Shown: positions 1-10,075, counted from the stretch's first letter. The stretch is 41,124 bases of DNA from Chloroflexota bacterium (GCA_011523615.1 WTGJ01000026.1:1-41124); one strand, 5' to 3'. Notes: a model not told the origin generated them from the letters alone. Made by a program: numbers and translations.

Positions 1-1
1 T

Positions 2-85
2 ATCGCGCAAGCCATTTGCCATGACTTGACAATCATTACTCGCGACGCTGCGTTTAGCGACTACCCAATCCAATGCATTTGGTAG
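2..85 (+). CDS. VapC-like PIN-domain toxin, C-terminal fragment (5' end outside window)
   Basis: The reading frame is open from the window edge and ends at TAG 83-85. It gives 27 residues, including LTIITRDAAFSDYPI and ending CIW. This matches the usual C-terminus of type II VapC/PIN ribonucleases, where an IAqA-type helix precedes a beta strand with T-R-D (the last acidic metal-binding position) and a Y-P-V/I..W ending. The rest of the PIN domain and any VapB antitoxin would lie to the left. The call rests on the C-terminal motif alone, so substrate and completeness cannot be judged. Confidence 0.7.
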   Translation: MAQAICHDLTIITRDAAFSDYPIQCIW

Positions 86-87
86 CC

Positions 88-222
88 CTAGGCGCGCCGG
101 AGCCGGTTGTTCTTGCCTGTGCTCTCGAAAATGCACACGCCTTTAGCGCCCAGAGAAAGTCTCGGTAGCATACCGATGAAACGCTCGGCTACTTCACGTG
201 CCGTGTCGTAGTAGGTCCTGCA
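88..222 (-). pseudogene. 44-codon open extension beyond the stop of the neighbouring giant gene
   Basis: Immediately after the TGA of the giant gene (225-223) the same frame stays open for 44 codons until TAG at 90-88. It has a protein-like composition (segments REVAERFIGMLPRLSLGAKG and CIFESTGKNN). No start codon with a ribosome site is evident. It may be a remnant of a larger gene truncated by the junction with the VapC fragment, or chance. I do not recognise the family. Confidence 0.2.
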
Positions 223-3200
223 TCAACCAGCATCGGGTTCAACGTAGTCGTCGCAAACACCTTTTTCTTCCACCCAGTCCGCATCGATGTAACCGTCAAG
301 CCACTGGATGCTGGTCGATCCCGAGCCCCTTAGGGACGCTAGCCCTGTCGCGCCTCGTTTATGTGGGCTCTGGCGAACAAGGATTTTATACCATCTCTTT
401 CCATCTGCGTCTGTCACGATGCCTTCGGAAAATATACGGCGGTCTATAACAAGCGCTCCCAAGGCTTCAGAATTAAGGTCCGGCGCCGCTCGCACATGAA
501 GCGTGTCCCGCGCCTTATTGGTAATGCGGCAATAATCTCTCAACTTGCCGCGCGTGTAGGCATACTGCTGCGCACCTTCTCCAAGAATGAGATACAGCGT
601 CTCACCTGGACCCATCGGCACCCATACGAGCAAGTCCGCGACAGCGTCAATCGAGTCTTCTCCAGCGACTTCCATGAGCGCTGCCACAAACAGATCATTC
701 CATGCCCTTGGCGTACTACGCACCTCGCCGGTAACCGAGCGGGATATCACGAATGGGAATAAAGGATGATTGATTACACGCTCGATGTTTTCCAGGATTT
801 CATCGGCCTTTTCGGAAGCCAGCAGGGTATCGGCGCTATTGCGCGCGTACTGTTTGGCAGCATCGGTTAGTGGCAAAGCCTCGATTCCCGTCTCAAGTAT
901 GGCGACCAGGTGATCTCTTAGAGAGAAGGCAACGAAACTTTCCCCTTCCTCGCGATAGACCAAATATGTTAAATATTCCTCTTCGGTTATCAGTCCTCGC
1001 TCGAACATAGCGAACAGAGTACTGTCCGCCGTTGCATCCTTCGGATGTTTTTGAATAAAGTCATTGACCGCATCCAGTTTCTCTACACCCACCAGGAAGT
1101 CATTGAGTGTATCCACGGATTCACGCAGGTCATTCTGATCCGCACCCATCGCTTCGCCCGTAACGCATTGGGCAATGTGATCTGCGGTAGAGCTCACAAA
1201 CTCTTCAGACTCTATCAGTCCGCTTCTAAATCGCAGCCGGTTAAGCTTGAAGCGATCAACAGCGGGCTGGCAGTTCAAATAAGCGCCTCGGAATAAGGTG
1301 CTATCGGCCAGTTGCAGGAAGAGATTCGGCACATCGGCGATGGCCGCGTAGTAAGACTGCAAAGGCGTGTATAGCGCGGACAGATCCTCGCTGTCTGTTA
1401 CAAGTGCTAATGTGCCCGGACGCAGTATCCGGGTGCAAGTCTTGCCATTGTTCCTCAACGACGGCCAGGGATGATAGATCGCAGGATTGATTTCGGGCCT
1501 AAACATCACTTCGCCAAAGCCGGGAAAACAGACGTTTACGCCGCCTTCAAAGCCAGACCCGTGGAATCGTGCGGCATCAATCACGCCGATCGCCACCAAT
1601 TCCTGATCGCCGATCGCGTTGAGATCAACATTCCCATCGTCATGCTTCAGCCGCTCATAACTGACACCGGATCCTTCTGTGACGACTTCGAGTTCAGTCC
1701 CGCCATCAAAGACTGCCAGCGTGTAACAGCCCTTACCGCGCACTGTCCAGGCGCTGACTGTGTAAAGGCCCGGTTGCGGATTGTATACGCTCAATTGCGC
1801 GACTTGCTCTTCACTGTCGTTCTTGTCCGTCTTAAACTCGTTTCCTGCGCTGTCCCAAAGCGTTAGCGCCGGCACCATGATTTCGGTGTTCCGGTCATGC
1901 GCAGTCATGCTCACAGCTATGAAAAAGCTCGGCTCAGTCAGGAGCAGCTGGAACGGATCCCAATCAGACTCTGCAACCAGGCAGAATTCCACCGAGTCAC
2001 CCACAGCAATGGACGGCATGCTCGACTCCGCTTCGGCCTCGGCATCTTCTGGTTCCACAGCGGGAACGTTGATCGCCACTGTGGATTCAATAAACAGCTC
2101 AGGCCCATCAATCGGCTGGGCGATCCAGCCTTCGACCAAATCCACTTCCAGCACCCTTACCAAGTACCAGGCGTGCGAATCTTGCGGGACGCCTAGGTCG
2201 AGAAACTCGATTGGCGTTCCGGCGTCAAGTTTGCGCTTGACGACGTTTCGCCCACCCAGCGGTCCGGCGTCACGCCACAGATCGGTATCATCACGGGCAA
2301 TGAGGGCGCGATCGCCCTCACGCCACGTCCGTACTTCGGGCATGTCTTCGGGCGCATCACCACATCCGCCGGAAAAACTGGGGAGGCCCCTACCAGCGCA
2401 GCGGTTGGGCCTGTTGTCCTCGAACGCATTGTCTGAGAACGTACCTTGCCCATCCCGCACGTATATGGCGCCGCCGTCTTCCTCCGCGGTATTCTCCGCG
2501 AAGGTATTGCCACGTATGCTCAACGACCCGCCGTCATCGTCGTCAAAGTAAATGGCGCCGCCGTCCTCGCCCGCGGAATTGCCCCGAAAGGTATTGTTTT
2601 CGAGGTCGCCAAACCCGTCATCGAAATAAAGTGCGCCGCCGTCCTCGCCGGAATTGTTCGTGAACGTGTTCCCACTTAAGGTCAGAGGATTGTCATCATC
2701 GTTATCAAAATAGATGGCACCGCCATCATCAGCCGATGTATTGTCGCTGAACGTGCTATTTGTGACCGATAGGCTGCCGCCGTCAGAATCTATCGCGCCG
2801 CCGTCGTTGCTGGTGGCAGTGTTGCCGCTGAAGTGGCTACCAGTCACAGTCAGGCGACCGCGCCGGTTCAAGATGGCGCCGCCTTCTTCGGCGCTGCCAT
2901 CGATCAACCATAACTGGCTGACCGAAAGGTCGCCGCCTCGTTGCACGCTGAATATGCGGTGCGCGCCGCCGCCGCTGATGGTTTTGCCAGCCCCGTCTAT
3001 ACTGATTCCAGTCGTGATCGGCGGTAGCGCGTTCGACAAGCTGATGTTCCGCAACAGAGTGATGGTATCGTGGCCGCTTCCTGCGGGGCAGCCGCCGACC
3101 ACCCGGTCCTCGTTCGCAGCTGTGATCGCGTCCGCCAGCTCGCATAACTCACCCGCGTTAATCGGGCCCTCAGGTACCGCTGCCGGCGGGGGGCTGCTTT

Positions 3201-6021
3201 CTTCTATCGCCGCCGCCAGGGTTCTGCCGCCGTCGGGCACACTTACGCATTCAGCGTTCACACAGTCTTGAGGCCGGTTCTCGAAAAAGGTACTGCCGTT
3301 CACCTGCACATTTGCGCTATCAGCATAAATCGCACCAGCCGATTTGCCCGCTGAATTGCTGTTGAATCGACTTAAGGTCACGTCTAGACCGCCGTAGACG
3401 CTGTATATCGCGCCACCAGACAGAGTCGCGGAATTGCTGCTGAAGTCGCTACGTGTAACATGGAGCGCGCCCCTGCTTAATATCGCGCCGCCCGACTCAG
3501 CTACATTGTCGATGAACGCGCTGTCCGTAAGGCTAAAGTTCCAATCGCTTTCGATCGCGCCGCCAGAAGACATTGCGGAATTGCCCCTGAACTCGCCTCC
3601 TGTAATATGGAGCGCGCCCCAGTTAGATATCGCCCCGCCAGTGAAGGCGCTATTGCCAATGAACATAGTGTCGCTTACGCTCAGGCTCCCATGATTGCAG
3701 ATGGCGCCGCCAGAGCTGCCTAAATGATGCGAGCGTTTCGGGCAGTTATCATCAAAGAACTCAGGGTCAAGACTCATGTATCCATGCTTCAGAACTGCAT
3801 TCCTGACTATTAATTCGCCGCTTTCGCTTACGAAGAATATGCGAAAGCGGTTGTCCCCGCTGATGGCGTACCCGCCGCCCTCGACCACGATATAGGAAGT
3901 TATCGCTGGTAGTTCAAACTCAAGCGTGATATCTCCCGACAAGATGATAGTATCCCGGCCATTCCCCGCCGGGCAGCCGCCGATAGCGCGATCTTCGTTC
4001 GCCGCCGTTATGGCGTCCGCCAAGATGCAATCGCCGCTGATCCGTATTTCTCCTAAACCGGCTGGCCGAACGTAACCACGCAGTTGCAGCTGGTATGCGC
4101 CTGACCCGAACTCGTGATTTAGGAAGGCGTGGATGGTGTAGTCACCGTCGGCGGGAATGCGGAATTGCGGCACGTGTGCGTGGAACATGGCCAAAACACC
4201 ATAATCGTCAGTCAATTCCACACCCTCGCTGTTAAACAATCGCAACCCGGGGTTGAAGTCCTCATGACCCGAATGCCCCCATATTTCGATGCTGACACGA
4301 TCGCCGGCGCGGGCATCAAATTTGTATTCGTGGACTACGCTATCATCTTCCAGCCAACTTCCGACCTTATCGCCGTATTCGAGCTTGTCTTTGGGCGCCG
4401 CCCTCATCAAGCGCAATTCATAGCCGCCCTCCTGCTCCTCCCGAAGGCGCAGCGCGTGGATGGTGTATTCGCCGTCGGCGGGCATGCGAAAGTCGCTCAG
4501 CCGGGCGTTAATGCCCGAGCCGCCGTCGTTATCGTACGCCACTTCGCGGCCCGCGCTGTTGTAAATGCGAATCGCCGGATCGACATTGCCGCTAGTCGCG
4601 TCCATCGATATCGTGAAGTAGTCGCCGGCGCGCGCGTCAAACTTGTAGTCATCAAAGAAGTTGTCGTCGTCCAGCCGGCCTGTGACCGTGTACCCGTAAC
4701 CATCGCCGTCCGCTTGGGTCGTTGGGTCCGGCGCTGCTTGCGACCGCGACAAGCGCAGCTCGTATCCGCCCGCTTGCCCCTCCCGAAGGCGCAGCGCATG
4801 GATGGTGTATTCACCGTCCGCGGGAATGCGGAAGTCGCTCAGTCGCGCGTTGACACCCGAGCCGCCATCATCACCAAAGGCAAGTTCTTGCCCCGCGCTG
4901 TTGTACAGGCGAATAGCGGGATCAAGATCGCCACTGGTCGCACTCATCGTGATGGTGACGCGCTCGCCTTCGCGCGCATGGAATTTGTAGTCGTCGAAGA
5001 AATTGTTGTTGTCCAGGTAGCCCACGCCATCTGAGCCACTTCCGACTGGCACTATCCAGTACTCGCACTCGCCGCTTTCGGCTGTCCAACCGGTGACATC
5101 TCCATGACGCACCTGCCACCAGTAGTAGCCGTCCACAAATACCGGTCCATCCAGCACTGCCACCACTTCGCCGGCTGCAATACTGCCGACGCGCGGATCG
5201 CTCAGCGATGGCCCGCGCCGCATACGATTGGCGGGCCCAGGCACGACTTGCCCCCATCCGCCCGCTTTTAGGTTGGGGCTCAGCGCACAGTTGTCCGTCG
5301 CGTCGCTGAGTGGTGTGAGCCAGTATTCGCAGTTGCCGCCCTCTGCCGCCCAACCAATGTCGTCGCCGTGGCGCACCCGCCACCAGTTGTAGCCGTCCGC
5401 CAGAACCGGTCCATCCAGCACAGCCACCACATCACCGGAAGCGATCGAACCCACGCGCGCATGACTCAGCGATGGGCCGCCTCTCATGCGGGTGTCGAAA
5501 CCGTCAATATTCTGGGCGCGGATGCCCGGCTGCAGGCGAGGTTCCAGCGTGCATGCCTGAGCTTGCGGTTCGCCGCCCATAAGGCGATTAAGACTTAACC
5601 AAAAGCGCTGACTAATGGGATTCTCGATGCGGAGCAGATAACGCCCGTTGCCCGAGAAACAACAGAACGTCAGCTCTGTTACGCCCCCGGTCGCTCCGAG
5701 CCTGCCTCTTGTGGTGCCATAAGATTGGCCCTCAGTAATGAGGTTCCCGTTCCGGTCTAGCAGGCTTATGGATAGGGGAATGGTCCCGTCATTGTAAGTC
5801 AGTATCACCTCGACTTCGTCCCCTTGGCGCGCATCAAACCAATACGCATGCCGATAGGCATCGGATTCATCCGATTCTCCATATGCGATATGGCTTGTCT
5901 CTTCCTCCTGCGCGCGAGTGGGAAAAGCTAAAGGTGGCGCTACCAAGAGCGCCACAAGCAACAATAGAAGGCGCCAGATTAATGCCGGATTTACTGAGAT
6001 GCGCGTTACCGACCGAACCAT
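223..6021 (-). CDS. Giant secreted right-handed beta-helix protein with SH3, PPC and CSLREA segments
   Basis: 1932 residues. Residues 1-38 form an N-terminal signal peptide (basic start, then LLLLLVALLVAPPLAF, AxA-like end). Then follow a PPC-like beta sandwich (~40-145), two SH3-type repeats (~165-237 and ~255-328, each with MRxGPSLSxxRVGSIA), three PPC domains (~333-651, FFDDYKF...GEYTIHALRLRE), and two CSLREA-type blocks (ADAITAANED...GGCPAG at ~661 and ~958). Each block is followed by a parallel beta-helix of GGAI..G..SGN.A repeats. C-terminal parts are an SH3-like and a PPC-like domain (~1230-1445), a helical region and a last SH3 domain (~1831-1908). ATG 6021-6019 is preceded by GGAAGGACTTAGGAT. 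Such proteins act at the cell surface as adhesins or binding proteins; the ligand is unknown. The next gene downstream of its promoter side is a smaller homologue. Confidence 0.9.
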   Translation of the reverse strand: MVRSVTRISVNPALIWRLLLLLVALLVAPPLAFPTRAQEEETSHIAYGESDESDAYRHAYWFDARQGDEVEVILTYNDGTIPLSISLLDRNGNLITEGQSYGTTRGRLGATGGVTELTFCCFSGNGRYLLRIENPISQRFWLSLNRLMGGEPQAQACTLEPRLQPGIRAQNIDGFDTRMRGGPSLSHARVGSIASGDVVAVLDGPVLADGYNWWRVRHGDDIGWAAEGGNCEYWLTPLSDATDNCALSPNLKAGGWGQVVPGPANRMRRGPSLSDPRVGSIAAGEVVAVLDGPVFVDGYYWWQVRHGDVTGWTAESGECEYWIVPVGSGSDGVGYLDNNNFFDDYKFHAREGERVTITMSATSGDLDPAIRLYNSAGQELAFGDDGGSGVNARLSDFRIPADGEYTIHALRLREGQAGGYELRLSRSQAAPDPTTQADGDGYGYTVTGRLDDDNFFDDYKFDARAGDYFTISMDATSGNVDPAIRIYNSAGREVAYDNDGGSGINARLSDFRMPADGEYTIHALRLREEQEGGYELRLMRAAPKDKLEYGDKVGSWLEDDSVVHEYKFDARAGDRVSIEIWGHSGHEDFNPGLRLFNSEGVELTDDYGVLAMFHAHVPQFRIPADGDYTIHAFLNHEFGSGAYQLQLRGYVRPAGLGEIRISGDCILADAITAANEDRAIGGCPAGNGRDTIILSGDITLEFELPAITSYIVVEGGGYAISGDNRFRIFFVSESGELIVRNAVLKHGYMSLDPEFFDDNCPKRSHHLGSSGGAICNHGSLSVSDTMFIGNSAFTGGAISNWGALHITGGEFRGNSAMSSGGAIESDWNFSLTDSAFIDNVAESGGAILSRGALHVTRSDFSSNSATLSGGAIYSVYGGLDVTLSRFNSNSAGKSAGAIYADSANVQVNGSTFFENRPQDCVNAECVSVPDGGRTLAAAIEESSPPPAAVPEGPINAGELCELADAITAANEDRVVGGCPAGSGHDTITLLRNISLSNALPPITTGISIDGAGKTISGGGAHRIFSVQRGGDLSVSQLWLIDGSAEEGGAILNRRGRLTVTGSHFSGNTATSNDGGAIDSDGGSLSVTNSTFSDNTSADDGGAIYFDNDDDNPLTLSGNTFTNNSGEDGGALYFDDGFGDLENNTFRGNSAGEDGGAIYFDDDDGGSLSIRGNTFAENTAEEDGGAIYVRDGQGTFSDNAFEDNRPNRCAGRGLPSFSGGCGDAPEDMPEVRTWREGDRALIARDDTDLWRDAGPLGGRNVVKRKLDAGTPIEFLDLGVPQDSHAWYLVRVLEVDLVEGWIAQPIDGPELFIESTVAINVPAVEPEDAEAEAESSMPSIAVGDSVEFCLVAESDWDPFQLLLTEPSFFIAVSMTAHDRNTEIMVPALTLWDSAGNEFKTDKNDSEEQVAQLSVYNPQPGLYTVSAWTVRGKGCYTLAVFDGGTELEVVTEGSGVSYERLKHDDGNVDLNAIGDQELVAIGVIDAARFHGSGFEGGVNVCFPGFGEVMFRPEINPAIYHPWPSLRNNGKTCTRILRPGTLALVTDSEDLSALYTPLQSYYAAIADVPNLFLQLADSTLFRGAYLNCQPAVDRFKLNRLRFRSGLIESEEFVSSTADHIAQCVTGEAMGADQNDLRESVDTLNDFLVGVEKLDAVNDFIQKHPKDATADSTLFAMFERGLITEEEYLTYLVYREEGESFVAFSLRDHLVAILETGIEALPLTDAAKQYARNSADTLLASEKADEILENIERVINHPLFPFVISRSVTGEVRSTPRAWNDLFVAALMEVAGEDSIDAVADLLVWVPMGPGETLYLILGEGAQQYAYTRGKLRDYCRITNKARDTLHVRAAPDLNSEALGALVIDRRIFSEGIVTDADGKRWYKILVRQSPHKRGATGLASLRGSGSTSIQWLDGYIDADWVEEKGVCDDYVEPDAG
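4441..5010 (-). repeat. 342-bp tandem duplication encoding two PPC domains
   Basis: Inside the giant gene the segment starting at 4441 (CCGAAGGCGCAGCGC) recurs at 4783 with few changes, a period of 342 bp or 114 codons. It encodes two successive PPC domains that are close to identical (FFDDYKF, RLSDFR(I/M)PADGEYTIHA). A third, more divergent copy lies at about 4070-4390. High nucleotide identity indicates recent duplication or ongoing homogenisation. Confidence 0.75.
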
Positions 6022-6489
6022 ATCCTAAGTCCTTCCGCGCCATAAAAGCTTTGAGCGGGGCAACCAAAATATAAGCATTAATTTAACGTTTGCTATCTGA
6101 CCACGCAAGAGACTTGCGATGCCATCAGCCGCCGAGCGCGCACCAGGGATTGGCACCGGCGCACGTGTGCCGGCGCCGACTGTCCCGGCAGCGGCGAAAC
6201 GGCCACCAAAAGCGAAAGTTAGCAGCTGGTATGTCTGTCTTACAGCGTAAGGGTGGTTAACCTGTGAGGCCGTCAAGCCTTTGGTATGCGGGCAGCATAG
6301 TAACGCCCGCAGCTGCTACAGGAGACACGGTTGCCCGCCGCGCCCGCGGCATCCCGAAGATGGAATGTAGGTGTGTCCGGCGCGCTAGACCGCCAGCGGC
6401 CCAGGTACAGTCGCTATTGTCATTGGCAATGTGTATCCAGTGTTCTGCAGTTTCTCAGCCGAATTCCTGCGTCGGCGTAACCATGTGCT
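6022..6489. other. 468-bp intergenic region upstream of the giant gene
   Basis: No convincing gene. It holds the presumed promoter of the giant gene on the minus strand; a weak candidate is TTGCGT with TAAATT 17 nt on, ending about 60 nt before the ATG. A near-perfect 26-bp palindrome lies at 6152-6177, centred on CACGTG, with GGC..CCGG arms. No T-tract follows the palindrome on either strand, so it is more likely an operator or cruciform than an intrinsic terminator. Confidence 0.45.
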
Positions 6490-8490
6490 TCAGCCGCCGG
6501 ACGGGCTGCCCGCGCAGTCCATTCCGTAGCAATCATGGGGTCTGTTATTGGAAAAGCTGCTATCTTCCTCCTGCGCGTAGCCAGCCGCATGGTAAATCGC
6601 ACCACCATGGAAGCGCGTAGAGTTGCCACTGAATGCGTTCCTTTCGAGGCTTAGATTGCCGGAATTGAATATTGCCCCGCCTTCGTTGGACGAGTTCTTG
6701 TTGAAATCACTATCCTCCACAGCGAGCGCGCCGAAGCTGTCTATCGCGCCGCCTCTGCGAGCTGACTTGTTGCGGAGGAAAGCACTATGACGTATGTTGA
6801 GTACGCCCGAGCTCTTTATCGCGCCACCATAATCCTCCGCTGAATTGTCACTGAACTCACTGACTGCGATTGATAACACGCCGGAGCTGTCTATCGCGCC
6901 ACCGCGCTGCCGAATGGCTGAATTCTCCATGAACCGGTTGTGCATGACGCTTACGCTGCCATCGTTATATATCGCGCCGCCTGCGTTGGCTGTATTCTGG
7001 CGGAACGTGGTTCTCGACAGAATGAGATCGCCCCGGTTGTATATCGCACCTCCTAGATCTCGGGATGTATTGCTGCGAAATTCGCTCTCTACAACTTCAA
7101 GATGCCCTCTATTGCAAATGGCGCCGCCCACAAACCGTGACCGCCAGGATACTTCTGTTTCTTCGCATGGCCGCGCGCCTTTTTGAGCGCCGCCATACCC
7201 CAACCCCGTATTCCTGATTGTCAGGACGCCGCTTTCACCGACATAGAATATTCGAAAGCGATTGCCGCTGATCGCATTCCCATCGCCTCGCAGCGTGATC
7301 TCTGATGTGATCGGCGGCAATTCAGCCTGGAGCAAGATACCGTCCGTAAGCACAATCATATCTGCGCCACTGCCGGCGCGACAGCCGCCGTAAGCCTGGT
7401 CCCTGTTCGCCGCGGTGATGGCGTCCGCCAGACTGCATGACCCGTCTACGTAGATCGCGCCGGCCTGAGCCGATACCTGCGCCGATCTGTTAACCTCCTG
7501 CCCTTTCGACACGCCGCCAGTTACACCCACGCATTCAAGCAGCCAGCAATCATCCGGGCTGTTATCGGAAAAGAAACTGTCTCTTACAAACGTAACGGCT
7601 CCTTTTGCGACAATCGCGCCGCCATATCTGCCGGCTGAATTGTCGCTGAATTCACTGTCTGTCATATGTAGGTCGCCCTCGCCATATATCGCGCCGCCGA
7701 TCTCTTCAACTGAATTGCCACTGAACTCGCTTTCCATGACACGAGTCGCGCCGACACCATAAATTGCGCCACCGATGCCGAGTGACCGGTTGTCACGAAA
7801 TTCACTATCTGCGATGCTTAGCGCGCCGACGCCGAATATTGCGCCGCCACGCACTGATGACCAGTTTTCACTGAAATCACAATCGCTGACAGCGAGCGTA
7901 CCGCTGCTGTATATCGCGCCGCCATAACCGACTCGATTGCCTCTTGAGACATTTCCAATGAATTCGCAGTCCGTGACGCTTAACTGGCCGCCGCTCCAAA
8001 TCGCGCCACCACTATGAGGCCCCGTATTGCCGCTGAAATAACTGTCAGTAACGCTCAGCAGCCCCCAGTTGCAAATCGCGCCGCCCGCCGCATCCAAATC
8101 TGATCTCCCGCGAAATCTTCGGCAACGGCGTGCGTCTGGCTTAGCGATACCATCTCTAAGCATCGTCTCCTCGATAGTCAAATCTCCGCTTTCTCGCACA
8201 AAAAATATCCGAAAACGATCGTCGCCGCTGATCGCATGCCCGTCACCTTCCAGCGTGATCTCGGAGGTAATTGGCGGCAATTCAGCGTCGAGTGTGATAT
8301 CCGCTGTCAGCACGATGATGTCTGCCCCGTCTCCGGCCGGGCATTCGCCAGTCGCTGTATCCGTGTTAGCAGCAGCGATGGCGTCCGCCAAGCCACAGGT
8401 GTTATCTACCGTGATTGTGTCCGCTCGGGCCGGCAAAATCGCAAACGTAGCCATTAAGAATACGACCAAGACACCAAAACTTAACTTCAT
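6490..8490 (-). CDS. Secreted right-handed beta-helix protein with two CSLREA segments
   Basis: 666 residues from ATG 8490-8488, chosen because it starts a clean signal peptide (MKLSFGVLVVFLMATFAI...ARA). In-frame TTG (8529) and GTG (8517) lie upstream; GGAGGAG sits right at them, so a slightly longer start is possible. Two modules follow: a CSLREA-like block (LADAIAAANTDTATGECPAG, ~29-54), then beta-helix repeats (GGAI..G.L...DS.FS.N, ~138-310), then a second block (~349-374) and helix (~447-644). There are no SH3 or PPC domains, no LPXTG and no membrane anchor. It is a short paralogue of the neighbouring giant protein, in the same orientation and 468 bp away. Likely an extracellular structural or adhesive protein; ligand unknown. 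Confidence 0.88.
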   Translation of the reverse strand: MKLSFGVLVVFLMATFAILPARADTITVDNTCGLADAIAAANTDTATGECPAGDGADIIVLTADITLDAELPPITSEITLEGDGHAISGDDRFRIFFVRESGDLTIEETMLRDGIAKPDARRCRRFRGRSDLDAAGGAICNWGLLSVTDSYFSGNTGPHSGGAIWSGGQLSVTDCEFIGNVSRGNRVGYGGAIYSSGTLAVSDCDFSENWSSVRGGAIFGVGALSIADSEFRDNRSLGIGGAIYGVGATRVMESEFSGNSVEEIGGAIYGEGDLHMTDSEFSDNSAGRYGGAIVAKGAVTFVRDSFFSDNSPDDCWLLECVGVTGGVSKGQEVNRSAQVSAQAGAIYVDGSCSLADAITAANRDQAYGGCRAGSGADMIVLTDGILLQAELPPITSEITLRGDGNAISGNRFRIFYVGESGVLTIRNTGLGYGGAQKGARPCEETEVSWRSRFVGGAICNRGHLEVVESEFRSNTSRDLGGAIYNRGDLILSRTTFRQNTANAGGAIYNDGSVSVMHNRFMENSAIRQRGGAIDSSGVLSIAVSEFSDNSAEDYGGAIKSSGVLNIRHSAFLRNKSARRGGAIDSFGALAVEDSDFNKNSSNEGGAIFNSGNLSLERNAFSGNSTRFHGGAIYHAAGYAQEEDSSFSNNRPHDCYGMDCAGSPSGG

Positions 8491-8568
8491 TCTGTATTGG
8501 GCATGTGCTCTAAACACCGACTCCTCCAAATTTCCCGTGATGTCAAGATCCTTCAGGTAAACGACACT

Positions 8569-8599
8569 AGTATACCGAGTCTGAGCCGCGTCGATACAA
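8569..8599 (-). promoter_or_regulatory. Candidate promoter of the smaller beta-helix gene
   Basis: On the minus strand TTGTAT (8599-8594) is followed after 19 nt by TATACT (8574-8569), about 79 nt upstream of the chosen ATG. The -10 is good, the -35 is partial and the spacing is long, so this is tentative. Confidence 0.3.
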
Positions 8600-8778
8600 A
8601 ACCACGCAATACAATCACAGACGTTCTGCGAATGGCGCAGGCCTGTGGCAAGATTTACAAGAGGCTAACGGCATGCTTTCACCCGGACCACCGTCACAGC
8701 ACGGGCGTGTCAGTACCTGGCCACTCACTAGACGCAATCTCTTGTCAAGGAAATCTCAGCAGCTTCTTGGGTGCAAAA

Positions 8779-9912
8779 TCAGGCCCATAGGCGTTTCAGT
8801 ATCGATCTCAGCCGCGACACGATGCGCCACTGACCGGCTTGCCCGCGTACAAACACCGGCCCAATCTTGCCAAAGACATTTGTGAAGGCGCTGGTCCGCT
8901 CCCCTTGATACCACACCATCCACTCTTGCCATAAGCACATGGCCGCTGCAGACGTCAACAGCTCGCGTTCCAGCTCGTTGGAGAGAGAATCATCTGTTAT
9001 TGTCATCCATTCGCTGGCAGATGCCTCGAGCCGGGCGACATAATCATCTGGCCGTGTTTCGGTGAAAACGTCCATGACGGCGCGGGCGGTTTCCAGGATG
9101 TGCTCCGGTATCTCTTCTGGCGTAGCTGGTTCAAGTTCTGGTTCTGGGGCAGCTGCTTCTTCATCTCTTGGCGCTTCGACCGAAGCGGGTTCCGGTTCTC
9201 CCGTTTCCGTCTTGGCGTCTGTAATCTCTTCCAGATTTGCTTCCGGTGCTTCACCATCGTGGATTAGTACGTCGTCTGGCGCAGGCTCGTCGACTGATAT
9301 TGTTTCTGATTCTGGTTCACTGCCAGTGTTTTCATCGGATTCAGCGGATTTACCCATTTTCACCATTTGGGGATTCTGGGTAACAATTCGTGATATCGTC
9401 TGTTGTGGTACACCCAATTCACCAGCGATCTCCTGCTGGGTTTTCCCTTGCTTAGCTAATTCAAGGACAGCGTGTTCGCGTTCCGCTTTCTCCTTCTCGC
9501 GCAGCTCTTTTGTCCATCGATATACACTGTTTACGCCAACCCCACATCTTTCAGCAATCGCCTTCGCCTTCAAACCCCGACCGTGCAATTTCAGCCCCTG
9601 GGTCTGGCGCTGCACACGCGTGTACTGAACCCCATGCTTCAGATTGGCCGCCCACATCTTGTCGCTGAGATCATCATCGCCTGTAGTCTCAACGACGATA
9701 TAAGCGATCTCGCTCCGCCCGGCTCGTTCAGCCGCGCGCACGCGGTGCCAGCCATCTATGAGCTCCTTGTCCTGATTGATCTCAATCGGCGGCAACTCAT
9801 CGAAGATTTCCGCATACTGCTGGATCAAGTCGCCGTCGCGCTGGCCGAGCCGCGGGTCCAAGTCGTCGCGAAGCACAACATCACCGAGGGGAATCATCTG
9901 TGGGACGTCCAT
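8779..9912 (-). CDS. ParB-like nuclease-fold / HTH DNA-binding protein
   Basis: 377 residues from ATG 9912-9910; an in-frame ATG at 9975 would add 21 residues that do not look like this family. Residues 1-90 resemble the ParB/Srx N-terminal fold: IPLGDVVLRDDLDPR, then the ParB box LIDGWHRVRAAERAG (~51-65). Two helix-turn-helix units follow: LKAKAIAERCGVGVNSVYRW (~114-133) and GKTQQEIAGELGVPQQTISR (~156-175). A long acidic, proline/glutamate-rich linker (~190-290) leads to a basic/hydrophobic C-terminal domain of unknown role. Lone ParB-like proteins of this type occur on plasmids and integrative elements as partition or regulatory DNA-binding proteins. The primase-like gene upstream on the same strand supports a replication-module role. 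It is not adjacent to the ParA gene, which has its own RHH partner, so it may not be the centromere protein. Confidence 0.82.
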   Translation of the reverse strand: MDVPQMIPLGDVVLRDDLDPRLGQRDGDLIQQYAEIFDELPPIEINQDKELIDGWHRVRAAERAGRSEIAYIVVETTGDDDLSDKMWAANLKHGVQYTRVQRQTQGLKLHGRGLKAKAIAERCGVGVNSVYRWTKELREKEKAEREHAVLELAKQGKTQQEIAGELGVPQQTISRIVTQNPQMVKMGKSAESDENTGSEPESETISVDEPAPDDVLIHDGEAPEANLEEITDAKTETGEPEPASVEAPRDEEAAAPEPELEPATPEEIPEHILETARAVMDVFTETRPDDYVARLEASASEWMTITDDSLSNELERELLTSAAAMCLWQEWMVWYQGERTSAFTNVFGKIGPVFVRGQAGQWRIVSRLRSILKRLWA

Positions 9913-10075
9913 ACAAGAATTGTCGCATGATCGCAAAAACGCGGCAAACAGCGGATGGCATGGGCGAATGCCCATTCTATCGACCTATTGAACATGCAAG
10001 ACGCTGGCCGCGATCTTGCAGATCCTGATGCAACCGGTGAATAAAAGAGAGTGTGCCAGGGCTAGCTTGGAGCTC

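Noticed and set aside
2370..3700. Regular GCGCCGCC-containing repeats every ~66-70 bp
   Set aside because: They encode the GGAI beta-helix repeats in both secreted proteins, not a CRISPR or operator array.
4129..5034. 301-codon plus-strand frame
   Set aside because: It is antisense to the repeated PPC domains of the giant gene and mirrors their periodicity.
6152..6177. 26-bp palindrome as an intrinsic terminator
   Set aside because: No T-tract follows on either strand; kept only as a palindrome within the intergenic region.
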